Source: Phanerochaete sordida (taxonomy: Eukaryota > Basidiomycota > Agaricomycetes > Polyporales > Phanerochaetaceae). Taken from it: DNA of 64,000 bases. The DNA lies in the NCBI GenBank assembly GCA_019973155.2, contig BPQB01000055.1, forward strand, positions 1-64,000. Direction: 5' to 3'. The notes beneath the pieces were generated by a model that searched no databases, was not told the origin of the DNA, and saw only the letters and a list, made by a program, of their open reading frames with translations. Below are positions 23,238 to 32,640 of the stretch, in pieces. Numbering within the stretch: the stretch's first letter is position 1; each line of letters starts with the position of its first letter. Both the position numbers and the translations under genes were made by a program.

Positions 23238-24626
23238 TCAAAAATAACGAGCTTTAAGATCGATTTGCCTTGCCAGGCTCGGGTCTCCGTCGAGCTTGAG
23301 GCTTTTCAGACTCGGAAAGAGTCGTGGAAGGCTGTCAATTCCGAGGATGTGGTCTTTAGGGGACACCGTGGCATAAACGTGGACAAGGATATCTTCCAGC
23401 GCGTGCATGCCACCGAACGCAGTCCGAAACGCAACATAGTCGTTGCGCGGATGCGCGATGGTAGGCATGACCCGGGCCTCGCTGCTGCAGATTCCCAATT
23501 CTGCCTGCGTAACGCCGCCGAGCGGCAGCGCGCTGAGGCAGCTCGAGACGAGACGAGCCTCTCCGAGGTCCGGGTAACAGAAGGTAAGCTGAAGCCGCCT
23601 TGCCTCTGCTTCTTCCTCCGACGTTTTGAGCTCGAGCCACACGTGCGCGGGCCACTCATTGTCATACTCAACATACCTGCACGCGGTGAGCGCAGGGACA
23701 TCTGCGGCGTCGCAGAGGCGTGCGGCCAGCGCGTGCCCGAGCGCAGGGAGCGCGGTGCCGCTGCCAGTGGGTTCGCGCTCGCAGTGGATTCGGACATCGC
23801 GCAAGGATGGCGTGCGAATGCCGTCGAGGAAGAGCGCAACGCGGGAGGGCGTATCGCGCAGGTCGAGCATGGTGAGGGCGAGGAAAGTTAGGGTGGGCAG
23901 TGGTGAGGGGATTGTGGGGAGTATTTTGTTGAGCGACAGCTTATGGAGCCGTAAGACACTCTCAAGGAGGGTGTAGAGGTCCGTTGCTGGGTTTCGGGGA
24001 CCGTTCTTCTGAGAGAGGACAAGACATTCGAGCTTGTTGGTGAAGGACCAGCCTTGGAATAGCACCGGTGCGTTGACGAACATAGTGAACTTTCGAAGGC
24101 CCGGAGCTCCATCGCCAGTGAACAGCCCCGATGCCTTCAGGCTACAGCCGTGCACGGGAAGTGTAAGCCTGGCGCTGAGCTCGATAAGGTGGGGACTTGT
24201 CGGAGATAGGGCACATGCGTGGAGAAAGTTGGCAGCAACGGCGCGATTGTGTATGTCGACGCTGAGGGAGCGGATACGATGCATTTGTGGTGCGAGTACG
24301 TTGATTATCTCCGATTTGGTCCAACGATGCCGGTAGAGGCTTGATGACCTGATTGTGAGGACGTACCTGCCAGATCGGAGCACCATGTCTGCCAATTGTC
24401 CGGATTTGCAGGGAAGATAGATGGCGCTCCACATCGACGGTGTGTTGACGACCAGTGATCGCCAGTGATGGCAAACGTGGGCCACGTAAAGCCAGCCATA
24501 GTGAAGACAGTCAAAATTATACACGATTGCGCGATATTTCTTGAAGACATCGATGAGTACATCGTCTGGAAGCCGCGCCACAGGCAGAGTAGCGTTACGC
24601 GCTCTGAAAGACGATAGCGAGGTCAT
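23238..24626 (-). CDS. F-box protein, type I, copy 1
   Basis: A single exon of 462 residues. The N-terminal F-box reads PVARLPDDVLIDVF, then HVCHHWRSLVVNTPSMWSAI, which is the F-box plus linker typical of agaricomycete F-box families. The rest is a leucine-rich, LRR-like region ending in a conserved family tail (RTAFGGMHALEDI, then LPRLFPSLKSL). F-box proteins recruit targets to SCF ubiquitin ligases through Skp1; the target is unknown. I start at 24626, not further upstream, because the longer frame runs into a MITE. A TATA box lies about 50 nt upstream. Of the four type I copies it is the most diverged in the tail. Confidence 0.85.
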   Translation of the reverse strand: MTSLSSFRARNATLPVARLPDDVLIDVFKKYRAIVYNFDCLHYGWLYVAHVCHHWRSLVVNTPSMWSAIYLPCKSGQLADMVLRSGRYVLTIRSSSLYRHRWTKSEIINVLAPQMHRIRSLSVDIHNRAVAANFLHACALSPTSPHLIELSARLTLPVHGCSLKASGLFTGDGAPGLRKFTMFVNAPVLFQGWSFTNKLECLVLSQKNGPRNPATDLYTLLESVLRLHKLSLNKILPTIPSPLPTLTFLALTMLDLRDTPSRVALFLDGIRTPSLRDVRIHCEREPTGSGTALPALGHALAARLCDAADVPALTACRYVEYDNEWPAHVWLELKTSEEEAEARRLQLTFCYPDLGEARLVSSCLSALPLGGVTQAELGICSSEARVMPTIAHPRNDYVAFRTAFGGMHALEDILVHVYATVSPKDHILGIDSLPRLFPSLKSLKLDGDPSLARQIDLKARYF

Positions 24627-24675
24627 GGCAGAGAATGAAGGGGTGGTGGGCGCCTTGCAGCCGAGGGACGCGCCC

Positions 24676-24681
24676 TTTATA
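24676..24681 (-). promoter_or_regulatory. TATA box of type I F-box copy 1
   Basis: Reads TATAAA on the minus strand, 50 nt upstream of the start at 24626, and lies between that start and the MITE. Confidence 0.5.
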
Positions 24682-24726
24682 TCCCGGGCGCAAACTCTGT
24701 GGCTTGGTTGTGGCCCTCGATCATTA

Positions 24727-25029
24727 GGGCGTTTCACGGTAGCGTTTTTGGACGCCTTTTTGGAGTTGTTTTTGGGCGCGTTTTTGAGGTCCGCGGGAGC
24801 GACCTCAAAAACGTTTTTCGGCCAAAAACGCGCAGTGTCAAAACGCCTCGAGAGGCGTTTTGCAAACCTTTTTGCAAGCCTTTTTGAGCTGTCCCTTTTT
24901 CTGAGGTCTGTGAGCATGGGACGAACGTACAGAGGCAGTTTGACCTCCCGGGAAGGACTCAAAAAGGGCTCAAAAAGGCCCTCAAAAAGGCTCTCAAAAA
25001 CACGTCAAAAAGGCTACTGTGAAACACCC
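24727..25029. mobile_element. MITE with terminal inverted repeats and TA target duplication
   Basis: The left end GGGCGTTTCACGGTAGC matches the inverted right end GGGTGTTTCACAGTAGC at 15 of 17 positions. Similarity then continues as repeated CTTTTTG-type units. The element is flanked by TA on both sides (24725-24726 and 25030-25031), the target duplication of Tc1/mariner-type transposons. At about 303 bp it encodes no protein. Internally it has a perfect 12-bp stem with a 9-nt loop (24780-24812) and a 10-bp stem with a 2-nt loop (24840-24861). It sits about 100 bp upstream of the F-box start at 24626. Mariner ancestry is inference. Confidence 0.75.
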
Positions 25030-25031
25030 TA

Positions 25032-25456
25032 TTGTCGCGGCCACACATACAACCTGGTCGAGCCCGAGTCACATCGGAGTTGGGCCACATTGGTCAAGAG
25101 TCAAACACTACCGCTTTTATCCTCGCCTGATTGACATAGTCGTAGATGACGAGTCTTCCCGCTCCTGCGATGGCCCTCCTATTTGGTACGTCTGGATTGT
25201 GCATTGTGCGTAACAGTTCATTCACCCGTCATCGCATACCGAAGGCGACGTGTCGACGCTTATTGCTCTGGCGCAGCTACCGTATCATAACTTTCAAGGT
25301 TCCCAATTTTATCTGCTTGATGACGCGGACCAAACAGTCGAGATGTACTCGCGATCTACTGCCATTACGGGGTCCACGGGAAAACACATACTATCATACT
25401 GCACAGACTAGTCTTACATTTGTTTCATACTACGACCTCTAACGTTGTTGCATGCA
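25032..25456. other. intergenic
   Basis: 425 bp between the MITE and the 3' end of type I F-box copy 2. No supported feature. Confidence 0.5.
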
Positions 25457-26875
25457 TCATCTGCGTTCATTCTTCTCTCTGACCGGTTGCAGCGCCTGCA
25501 AAACTGGCCACACCAACTGTTCCCCGACGTGCAGGCTCTGGAGGCGCGGGAAGAACCGCCGAAGCCCGTCGCGCCCAAGGAAATGATGTTCGGGGAACTC
25601 CCAAAATCGCGACTCGACAACCAGGTCCTCGAGGGCGCGCATCCTACCAAACGCGGTGCGCCACGCAGCATACTGGCCGTCCGGCCTCGCGACCGCGGAC
25701 GGAAGCCTGCCTCCGCTCCCCCAGATCACCAGCTCGGCCTGGACGACGTAGCCGAGTGGCAGCCCGCCAAGGAAGCTCGGGATGCACGAGACGTCCGTCT
25801 CGCTGTACCGGCACACGATCTCGGCGCGTCGTACGGACGTCCCGCCCACAGCCTCGAGCACAGTATGCACGCGGACAGGCATTTGGAGGCCGTCTTCGCC
25901 GTACTCGAGCGAGGTGAACGGTGGCGCGTCGTCGGCGTCGCGCAGGCGTGAGCTCAGAGCATGCGCGAGCGCGGGCAGGGCCAGTGCTCCGCCACCCGCG
26001 GGCTCGGGCTTGTTCGGGCAGTCTACATGGATGTGGCGCAAGGCGTGCGTGCGGATGCTGTCAAGGAAGTGCGTCGTGCGAGCAGGCGTGTCCTGCAGAT
26101 CGAGCTTGGCGAGTGTGAGGAATGTGAGGGCAGAGAGCGGGGAAGGGTTGTCGGGTAAGATATTGGCGAGGGAGAGTTCGCGCAGGTGCGGGGCGCTCGC
26201 TAAGAGAGTGTAAAAGCCTGCCGCGGGCGTTCGTGCTCTCTGTACCTGGTAGAGCTCGAGGGTCTCGAGGTTGGCTGTGAAAGACCAGCCTTGGAAGGAC
26301 AGTCGTCTGTTGAGGACGCAGACGAATTTGCGAAGGTTCGGTGCCCTGGCGCTGGTCAACAGCGCACATGCCTCATTGTCGCAGCCGCGCCTGGGAATTG
26401 TTAGCCAGACGCGTAGGGAGACGAGGTGTGGATTTGGCGAGGACAGGGCCCATGTGCGCAGAAATTTGGCAGTGGTGTTACTCTGCAGTATTTCGGCATC
26501 GAGGTGGCGAAGACGATGTAGTCGTGGTGCGAGAACGTCGGTAAGCTCGTAGATGGTCCAGCTATGCCCGTACCATATTGACCTGAATGCTAGCAGGGCT
26601 TCTCCGGAGTGGCGAAGCATGTCTGCTATTTGCCTGCGGCTGCAGGGAAAACAGACATCACTCCACATAGATGGGGTGTTGACGAGCAGCGACCGCCAGT
26701 AGTGACAAACGCGACCCACGCAGAGCCAGTCATAACAGGACGAAACGACTGCCTCCATTGCGAGCCGGTAACAGTCGGCGCGATATGTCTTGAAGATATC
26801 CAGGGTGATATCATCTGGAAGATGCGCAACGGGGAGACTGGCGTTGTGTGCTCTGAGAGACGATAGTGCGGCCAT
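25457..26875 (-). CDS. F-box protein, type I, copy 2
   Basis: A single exon of 472 residues. The F-box (PVAHLPDDITLDIF) is followed by VCHYWRSLLVNTPSMWSDV, then leucine-rich repeats of irregular spacing. The conserved tail has RTAFGRMRALEDLVV and GLRRFFPRLQSL. It is closely related to copy 3 at 27403 and to the distant copy at 56126, with the same gene length and no introns. Presumed role is SCF substrate recognition; partner unknown. The start MAALSSLRAHN aligns with the starts of copy 1 (MTSLSSFRARN) and copy 3. An AT-rich TTTATAT element lies about 36 nt upstream on the minus strand. Confidence 0.86.
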   Translation of the reverse strand: MAALSSLRAHNASLPVAHLPDDITLDIFKTYRADCYRLAMEAVVSSCYDWLCVGRVCHYWRSLLVNTPSMWSDVCFPCSRRQIADMLRHSGEALLAFRSIWYGHSWTIYELTDVLAPRLHRLRHLDAEILQSNTTAKFLRTWALSSPNPHLVSLRVWLTIPRRGCDNEACALLTSARAPNLRKFVCVLNRRLSFQGWSFTANLETLELYQVQRARTPAAGFYTLLASAPHLRELSLANILPDNPSPLSALTFLTLAKLDLQDTPARTTHFLDSIRTHALRHIHVDCPNKPEPAGGGALALPALAHALSSRLRDADDAPPFTSLEYGEDGLQMPVRVHTVLEAVGGTSVRRAEIVCRYSETDVSCIPSFLGGLPLGYVVQAELVIWGSGGRLPSAVARPDGQYAAWRTAFGRMRALEDLVVESRFWEFPEHHFLGRDGLRRFFPRLQSLHVGEQLVWPVLQALQPVREKNERR

Positions 26876-27402
26876 GGCTTAGCGTGAAGCAGGAGGCAGA
26901 GTGCAAGGTACATATAAACGAATCGCTCTAATTATATCTAACGCGTAAATGTGGCCCTGATATTCGTTGTGGCCAAGCTTCCGATTAGGGAAAGCTCAGG
27001 CCACGACCACGCTTGTCAAAGGGAGCGTGCCAAGCAAGCCACATTGTCTGATTGTCATTGACCTCTGTCAATTATGAGGCTGCGCAAGCTTGATAACTGG
27101 TACATAGCACCAGCCAAACATTAAAACGCATCGTGACGCACGTCTTACCGGAATCCCGTCGTGAGCCGACTAAAGATCGCTTCCCACTTACGATCGCGGC
27201 ATCGCGGGCGATCGCGGACAGGTAGAGCGTACAGATGATAACATTGAGTTACAACACGCACGACGTATTTACGATGCGCAGTGGTACATAGTAGCAGATA
27301 CATCTTATTATTTGCCAGCCTCCGTGCGCTAGTGCAACGCGCATACCATCATACTACGCACACTAGTTTTACATACGTCTATACATGAGACTGCTACTGA
27401 CA
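26876..27402. other. intergenic
   Basis: 527 bp between type I F-box copies 2 and 3. Holds the copy 2 promoter and the copy 3 3' end; contains short GATCGCGG repeats near 27190-27220. No gene. Confidence 0.5.
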
Positions 27403-28839
27403 TCAAACGTCGTTACATGCATCTTCTGAATCGACTTTCTCTTCCTCATCCTTTTTCCATTGCAGTTGCAACTCCTCCCAATCCGGCAACATCAAATCGT
27501 CCCCAATTTGCAGGCTCTGGATGCGCGGGAAGAACTTCAGAAGCCCGTCGCGCCCAAGAAAATGCTCTTTAGGGAACTTCCAGAACTGGGAGTCGATATC
27601 GAGGTCTTCGAGCGCGCGCATCCCGCCAAACGCGGTACGCCACGCAGCATACTCGCCGTCTGGCCGCGCGATCGCAGACGGAAGCCGGTCTCCGCTGCCC
27701 CAGACGATCAGCTCGGCCTCCACTACGGCGCCGAGCGGCAGCGCGCCGAGGACGCTCGCGACGCGCGGCGCGTCCGCGTCCTCGTACCGGAACTCGACGT
27801 CGAGCCGCCGAACACGCGCGCAGCCGTCCTCGCGCGCGGTGAGCTCGACGTGCACGCGCACGGGGCGCTCGAGGCCGGACTCGCCGTACGCGAGCTCCGT
27901 GAACGGCGGCGCGTCGGCGGCGGCGCGGAGGTGCGCGCCGAGGGCGTGCGTGAGCGCGGAGAGCCCGGCGCCGCTGGCGGCACGCGCGCACTTCAGGAGA
28001 GTCCGCCGCACGGCGGGCGTGCGGATGCTGGTGAGGAGGTGTGCGACCCGGGTGGGCGTGTCGTGCACTTCGAGCTTCGTGAGGGCGGACAGCGTCACGA
28101 TGCCCTGCGGGGCGGGCGTGTCCGGGAGGATGTTCTTCAGCGACAGCTTGCGCAGGTGCGGCGCGGACGCGAGGAGCGCGCTCCAGTCCGTGGCGGGGGG
28201 ACGCTCACAGTATTCCCGAGAGTGCACAGTCAGGTACTCGAGGCGGGCAGTGAAGGACCAGCCTTGAAAGGATACGGGCCACTCGACGATTACGGCGACT
28301 GTGTGCATGTTCGGGGCTCCAGCGCCGTTTAGGAGCCCAGATGGTCCAAATGTGAAGCCGCTCGCGGGAACGCGGAGGCCAACGCGCAGACAAGTCAGAT
28401 GCGTATTCGGCGGAGAAGAGGCACAGGCGCGAAGAAAGACCTCCGTAGCGGGCAATTCGGTCGTGAGCTCGAGGCGGCGGACACGATGGAGCTGTGGCGC
28501 GAGCATATTGACGACTTCGTCCTTAGTCCAGGTATTCGTGATCCCTATGATCGCCAGCGGGGCCTCTCCAGAGCGTTGCAGCATGTTCATCGACAGTGTG
28601 GGATGGCACGGGAAGGAAATGTCGCTCCACATAGACGGAGTATCCACGAAAAGTGCCCTCCAGTAGTGGCAGACCTGGGATACGCGAAGCCAGTCGTAGC
28701 GAGACGGATCGACTGTCGAGGCCGCCAGTTTGTAGCACCGGGCACGATATGTCTTGAAGATATCTAGAAGTATCTCGTCCGGCAGCTGCGCCACGGGAAG
28801 ACCGGTGTTGTGTGTCTTGAGGGACGATGAGGGGCCCAT
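27403..28839 (-). CDS. F-box protein, type I, copy 3
   Basis: A single exon of 478 residues. The F-box reads PVAQLPDEILLDIF, followed by VCHYWRALFVDTPSMWSDI. The body is leucine-rich, and the tail carries the family blocks RTAFGGMRALEDLDI and GLLKFFPRIQSL. The end of the protein is acidic and charged, unlike copy 1. It starts 297 bp from the type II F-box gene on the opposite strand, so the two may share a promoter region. An AATAAATA element lies about 45 nt upstream of the start. Probable SCF substrate receptor; no target is evident. Confidence 0.86.
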   Translation of the reverse strand: MGPSSSLKTHNTGLPVAQLPDEILLDIFKTYRARCYKLAASTVDPSRYDWLRVSQVCHYWRALFVDTPSMWSDISFPCHPTLSMNMLQRSGEAPLAIIGITNTWTKDEVVNMLAPQLHRVRRLELTTELPATEVFLRACASSPPNTHLTCLRVGLRVPASGFTFGPSGLLNGAGAPNMHTVAVIVEWPVSFQGWSFTARLEYLTVHSREYCERPPATDWSALLASAPHLRKLSLKNILPDTPAPQGIVTLSALTKLEVHDTPTRVAHLLTSIRTPAVRRTLLKCARAASGAGLSALTHALGAHLRAAADAPPFTELAYGESGLERPVRVHVELTAREDGCARVRRLDVEFRYEDADAPRVASVLGALPLGAVVEAELIVWGSGDRLPSAIARPDGEYAAWRTAFGGMRALEDLDIDSQFWKFPKEHFLGRDGLLKFFPRIQSLQIGDDLMLPDWEELQLQWKKDEEEKVDSEDACNDV

Positions 28840-29000
28840 GGCAGGTGTGAAGTGTTGAACAGCGCACAGCGACGAGCAAGACTATTTATTCTCTGTGCGC
28901 AGGTGTGGCCCTCGATCGTCGTAGTGGCCATTGCCTAGGAAAATCCTCTTGTCCTGCGCGGGCGAGCGCTGCCCTGCTCACGTGACTCGGAGAAGCCTCC

Positions 29001-29133
29001 GAATCCCAGATTGGAAGGTGTGGTGGAACCGCTCTTTTTTGCTCTTTTTCGTCTACCACCACGACCAAGGTACGGGGAGCTCATCTCTTCATCCCGCGTT
29101 CACGCATGTTTTATGCTCAGCGGGATAAGATAG
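29001..29133 (+). promoter_or_regulatory. conserved 5' UTR exon and intron of type II F-box copy 1
   Basis: Bases 29001-29069 match blocks upstream of two other type II genes: ATCCCAGA-TGGAAGGTG at the left and ACCACCACGACCAAG at the right, ending at a GT donor. The putative intron 29070-29133 (64 nt) ends TAG three bases before the ATG. This copy has an extra T-rich insertion in the middle of the block. The UTR-intron reading is inference. Confidence 0.55.
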
Positions 29134-29136
29134 GAC

Positions 29137-30374
29137 ATGGGAAAGATTCCTGTAGAACTCCAAGACTATGTGCTCGACAGCCTGAGGGGCAGCAGGACTG
29201 CGCTCGTGAACTGCGCGCTAGTCTGCCGGGCCTGGCGACGACGGGCCCGCTTCAACCTCTTCCATACCATACATATCGACTGGACAGAACGACGACGCAC
29301 GGACGTATTCTTTGAAGCTCTCCTGAAGACGCACGACCTCGTCCACGATCTGACGCTCACCAGCGCCGGGGGCATGCAGCCGGGGGAGCTCGTGAAACTA
29401 CTCGACACGCTCGAGAACCTGGAGTCGCTCTCCATCTTCGCGCACCGGCGCACACACGGCATTCTTTCCCTGATGCTCTTTACCACCGCAGACTTCGAGC
29501 ATGGTGAGCAGCTCCTGCTCGCGATCGCGCGCAAGGAACGGCTGCGTGCGCTCGACTTCACGCCGCGCGGTCTTTTGTACAACTGGCGGCACGGGGCTCA
29601 CGTTCACGCCGGACGGGCCCTGGCTGTATACGGGCTCCGCGAGCTGCGCTCGCTCGACGGCGACATCTTCCCTGCTTCTCGCATGCACCGGTTCTGGACG
29701 GCGCTCGCGGCAGCGAAGGCCGAAGCAGGTGCTGCGCCGCTCGACCATTTCGGGACGACCGTCCGCGATCTGCAGCCTCTCGCGCGGTTTATGCGTGACG
29801 TAGGGGCCCAGCTGCGGAGTCTCCGCCTTGACATACGCGAAACGTTCCTTTCGGGGGAGAATACGGTTTCAAGTGAGCATTCCCAGGCTCTTCCACTGTC
29901 ACTGTCGCTCATACGATCGCATTTACAGGCTTCCGAGAGAGCGGAATTGTCCTCAGCCAGTGCACGAACCTGCGCACGCTCGTGCTGTGCCTCGAAGCGC
30001 CGTCCACGCGCGACAACGGCAACATCGACGTGTGCACTACGCTCCTCTCCACGGCGACGGAAGGCGTGCCGCTCGCGCACGTCCAAATCACACTGCACCA
30101 TCTCTCCGGCTCCTTCTTTATGCTCGCGCACATCCAAGAGAGACTCGCCGCGCTGGACGAAAGCATCGTAGGGCTGGCGCACCTCAAGCGCATCGACTGG
30201 CACCTGGCCGACTGCGTGCCGGACAGCAACGCGACGTCTCTCGGCGACGAGGACACTCTTCCTGTCCTGTTCGGCGAGCACTTCTCGCAACTGGCCGCGC
30301 AGAAGGAGAGGATAGAAGTGAACTGGACGAGCGATGTGGATCCGACGAGGCACCCGAGGGCAGGAGGTGTGTAG
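29137..30374 (+). CDS. F-box protein, type II, copy 1
   Basis: Two exons (29137-29872, 29929-30374) give 393 residues. The N terminus is a short F-box (IPVELQDYVLDSLRG, then CALVCRAWRRRARFNLFH). A leucine-rich region follows with LARFMRDVGAQLRSL. After the phase-1 intron comes the conserved GFRESG-like start of exon 2, then LCLEAPSTRDNGNID and an ending KERIEVNWTSD. The gene at 30875 and the minus-strand gene at 58972 share layout, intron position and tail. Likely SCF substrate receptor; the target is unknown. Its neighbour 297 bp away on the other strand is a type I F-box gene. Confidence 0.86.
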
Positions 30375-30751
30375 GCGCCGTAAAGTGTAGGCAGCCTGCA
30401 GGCCTTCGCTTTGAAGCCAAATTCTTTGCGGGCCCGCACGACATATTCGTCTATTTTATTCTTTCATCCTTCCTCTTGAATTTGAGCCATGTATCTCATG
30501 AATTATCGTGGTGGACGTCAGATCTGCGTTCCAAAGCGTGGCTCGTACTGTGTACAGTACTGCTTTGCCAGTGTATTTTCTGAAACCGGCCAGACAGCGA
30601 GTATATCAGGATTATTTCTCTGGTAAGTAGCCTGTGATGTAACAGACGAGTACTTCTTCGTGTCATGCACACCCAGGTTTGGGTACACAACGAGCACCGA
30701 ACGGGGTCCGACGCCCGTGCTGTAGGCACCACGTGATGCGGCAAGGATCCC

Positions 30752-30868
30752 CATCCCAGAATGGAAGGTGTGGTGGAACCTGTCTTTGTCACAAACCACC
30801 ACGACCAAGGTGCGAGAAGCACCGCCGTTATCCCCCACTTCTCATATTTTATGTCCGTTGGAATGCAG
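30752..30868 (+). promoter_or_regulatory. conserved 5' UTR exon and intron of type II F-box copy 2
   Basis: The block CCCAGAATGGAAGGTG ... CACCACGACCAAG is nearly identical to the one upstream of the type II gene at 58972. A GT donor at 30810 and an AG at 30868 would define a 59-nt intron six bases before the ATG at 30875. An in-frame ATG at 30761 could extend the protein, but it would have to read through this intron, and copy 1 lacks the ATG. Confidence 0.55.
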
Positions 30869-30874
30869 GAAGAC

Positions 30875-32115
30875 ATGCATGTGATTCCCTTAGAACTACA
30901 AGACCATGTGCTCGACAGCCTGAGGGGCGACAGGAATGCCCTCGTCGACTGCGCGCTGGTCTGCCGGGCGTGGCGGCGACGAGCCCGCTTCAACCTCTTC
31001 CATACCCTCAACATCGACTGGCAATCGAGACGGCGCACAAAGTTGCTTCTTGAAATACTGCTGGAGGCGCACGGCTCCTTGCGCGAGCTGACGTTCTCGC
31101 ACGCCGCGAACCTCCAGCCCGAGGAGCTCATAGGGCTACTCGAGGCCCTCGAGAACCTCCAATCGCTCTCCATCCTCGCCCATACGAGGCAATCCGGGCT
31201 TTTGGGCCTGATGCTTACCATCACTGCGCACCCTGTGCTCGGCGAACGGCTCCTCCTGGCAATCGCGCGCATGGAACGGCTGCGCGTGCTCGACTTCACG
31301 CCGCGCGGCTTTCTGTACACCTCTGGCCCGGGGCCGCGCTCCCACGACGGGCCCGTGCTGGCTGTCTCGGGGCTCCGCGCTCTGCGCTCGCTGGACGGCG
31401 ATATGCTCCCCGCGCACCGTATGCACCGGCTTTGGACGGCGCTCGCAGCGGCGAAGGCCCATGAAGGCGCCGCCCCGCTCGACCATCTCGGGACCGCAGT
31501 CCACAGCCTGCAACCCCTCGCCGGCTTCATGCGGAGCGTCGGGTCTCATCTGCGGACTCTTCGGTTGGACCTGCGCACGGTGTTCTTTTGGGAAAAAGAT
31601 ACAGCCTCCGGTGAGGAATTTCCGGTTTCCACGCTGTCGTTGTCGCTCATGCGATCGCGCTCGCAGGATTCCGCGAGAGTGGTCTCGTCCTGACCCAATG
31701 CAAGAATCTACGCGCTTTGACGCTGTATCTCGAGGCCCCCTCCGCGCGCGACAACGGCAACATCGACGTCTGCGCCGCGCTCCTCTCCACGGCTAATACA
31801 GAAGACGTCCCGCTCGCGCACATCCATATCATACTTTATCACCTCTCCCACAAATTCTTTGCGATTCCGGGACTTGCTGAGGCCGTTGGGGCTCTGGACG
31901 AGAACATCGTAGCGCTGCCGCACCTCAAGCGCGTGGATTGGGACCTGGCGCACTGTGTGGTGGACGATCGCGGGGATTCGACAGACTCGAAAGACCTCCT
32001 GTTCACCATGTTCTGCGAGCTCGTTCCCCAGCTTGATTCGCAGACGAAAGGGATTCAGCTGCACTGGACTGGAGACTTGGAGCCGATGAAGCATCCGCGG
32101 ATAGAAAATGCATAG
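30875..32115 (+). CDS. F-box protein, type II, copy 2
   Basis: Two exons (30875-31610, 31667-32115) give 394 residues. The F-box reads IPLELQDHVLDSLRG, with CALVCRAWRRRARFNLFH after it. The leucine-rich middle includes LLEALENLQSLSIL and DLRTVFFWEKD. The phase-1 intron (TCC G|gt...ag|GA TTC) is where the paralogs have it, and exon 2 has LYLEAPSARDNGNID. I start at 30875 because the paralogs begin at the same point and upstream homology looks like untranslated sequence. Tandem with copy 1, same strand, 500 bp apart. Presumed SCF adaptor; target unknown. Confidence 0.86.
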
Positions 32116-32640
32116 GGGCGCTCACTCGACCTTCGCTTGTGAAGCCCAGGTGAGGATGTTTTCCCTGCTCATGCTTTCTCGTTAAGCTCAAGGATTATCA
32201 AAGGTCCTAAGCAGCTCGACGCTCAGCGCGAGCACTTACCATCAATCAGGACCGTGACCAAGGAAAAATACTTCCGCCTGGGCTGGAATGTCTGCTCATC
32301 CATCTTGGCTTTGCGCAGTCGCAGCCTCCGCCGAGTCTTCGTATCACTAGAGAGCGGCTGTAAGTTCCATAGTTCCGTCGTCTTGCCTCAATTCGTCGCG
32401 GGTTCAGTTGTAAAATAGAAGGGAAGGGACCGTACATTTATCTGGGCCGGAAGGGCTCATTTGCACTCAGTGGTCATCACGATTCACGAAAGTTGTAGCC
32501 TGGGGCTTGTGGTCCGAAGTATGAGATATAATGCCCGGACGTCTAATATTACACGATAGAAGACAAGAGTAGTCAAAGCATAGCGAGATCCACGAGGAAG
32601 CAATCAAAGAAGCGTTACCCATCCGAAGGACCTCTAGGTG
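32116..32640. other. intergenic, convergent 3' ends
   Basis: 525 bp between the type II F-box stop and the DPB4 stop on the opposite strand. No supported feature. Confidence 0.5.

Noticed and set aside
24627..24962. N-terminal extension of type I F-box copy 1
   Set aside because: The extra residues (KRFAKRLSRRFD-like) are a translation of the MITE and promoter; the paralogs start at the equivalent of 24626.
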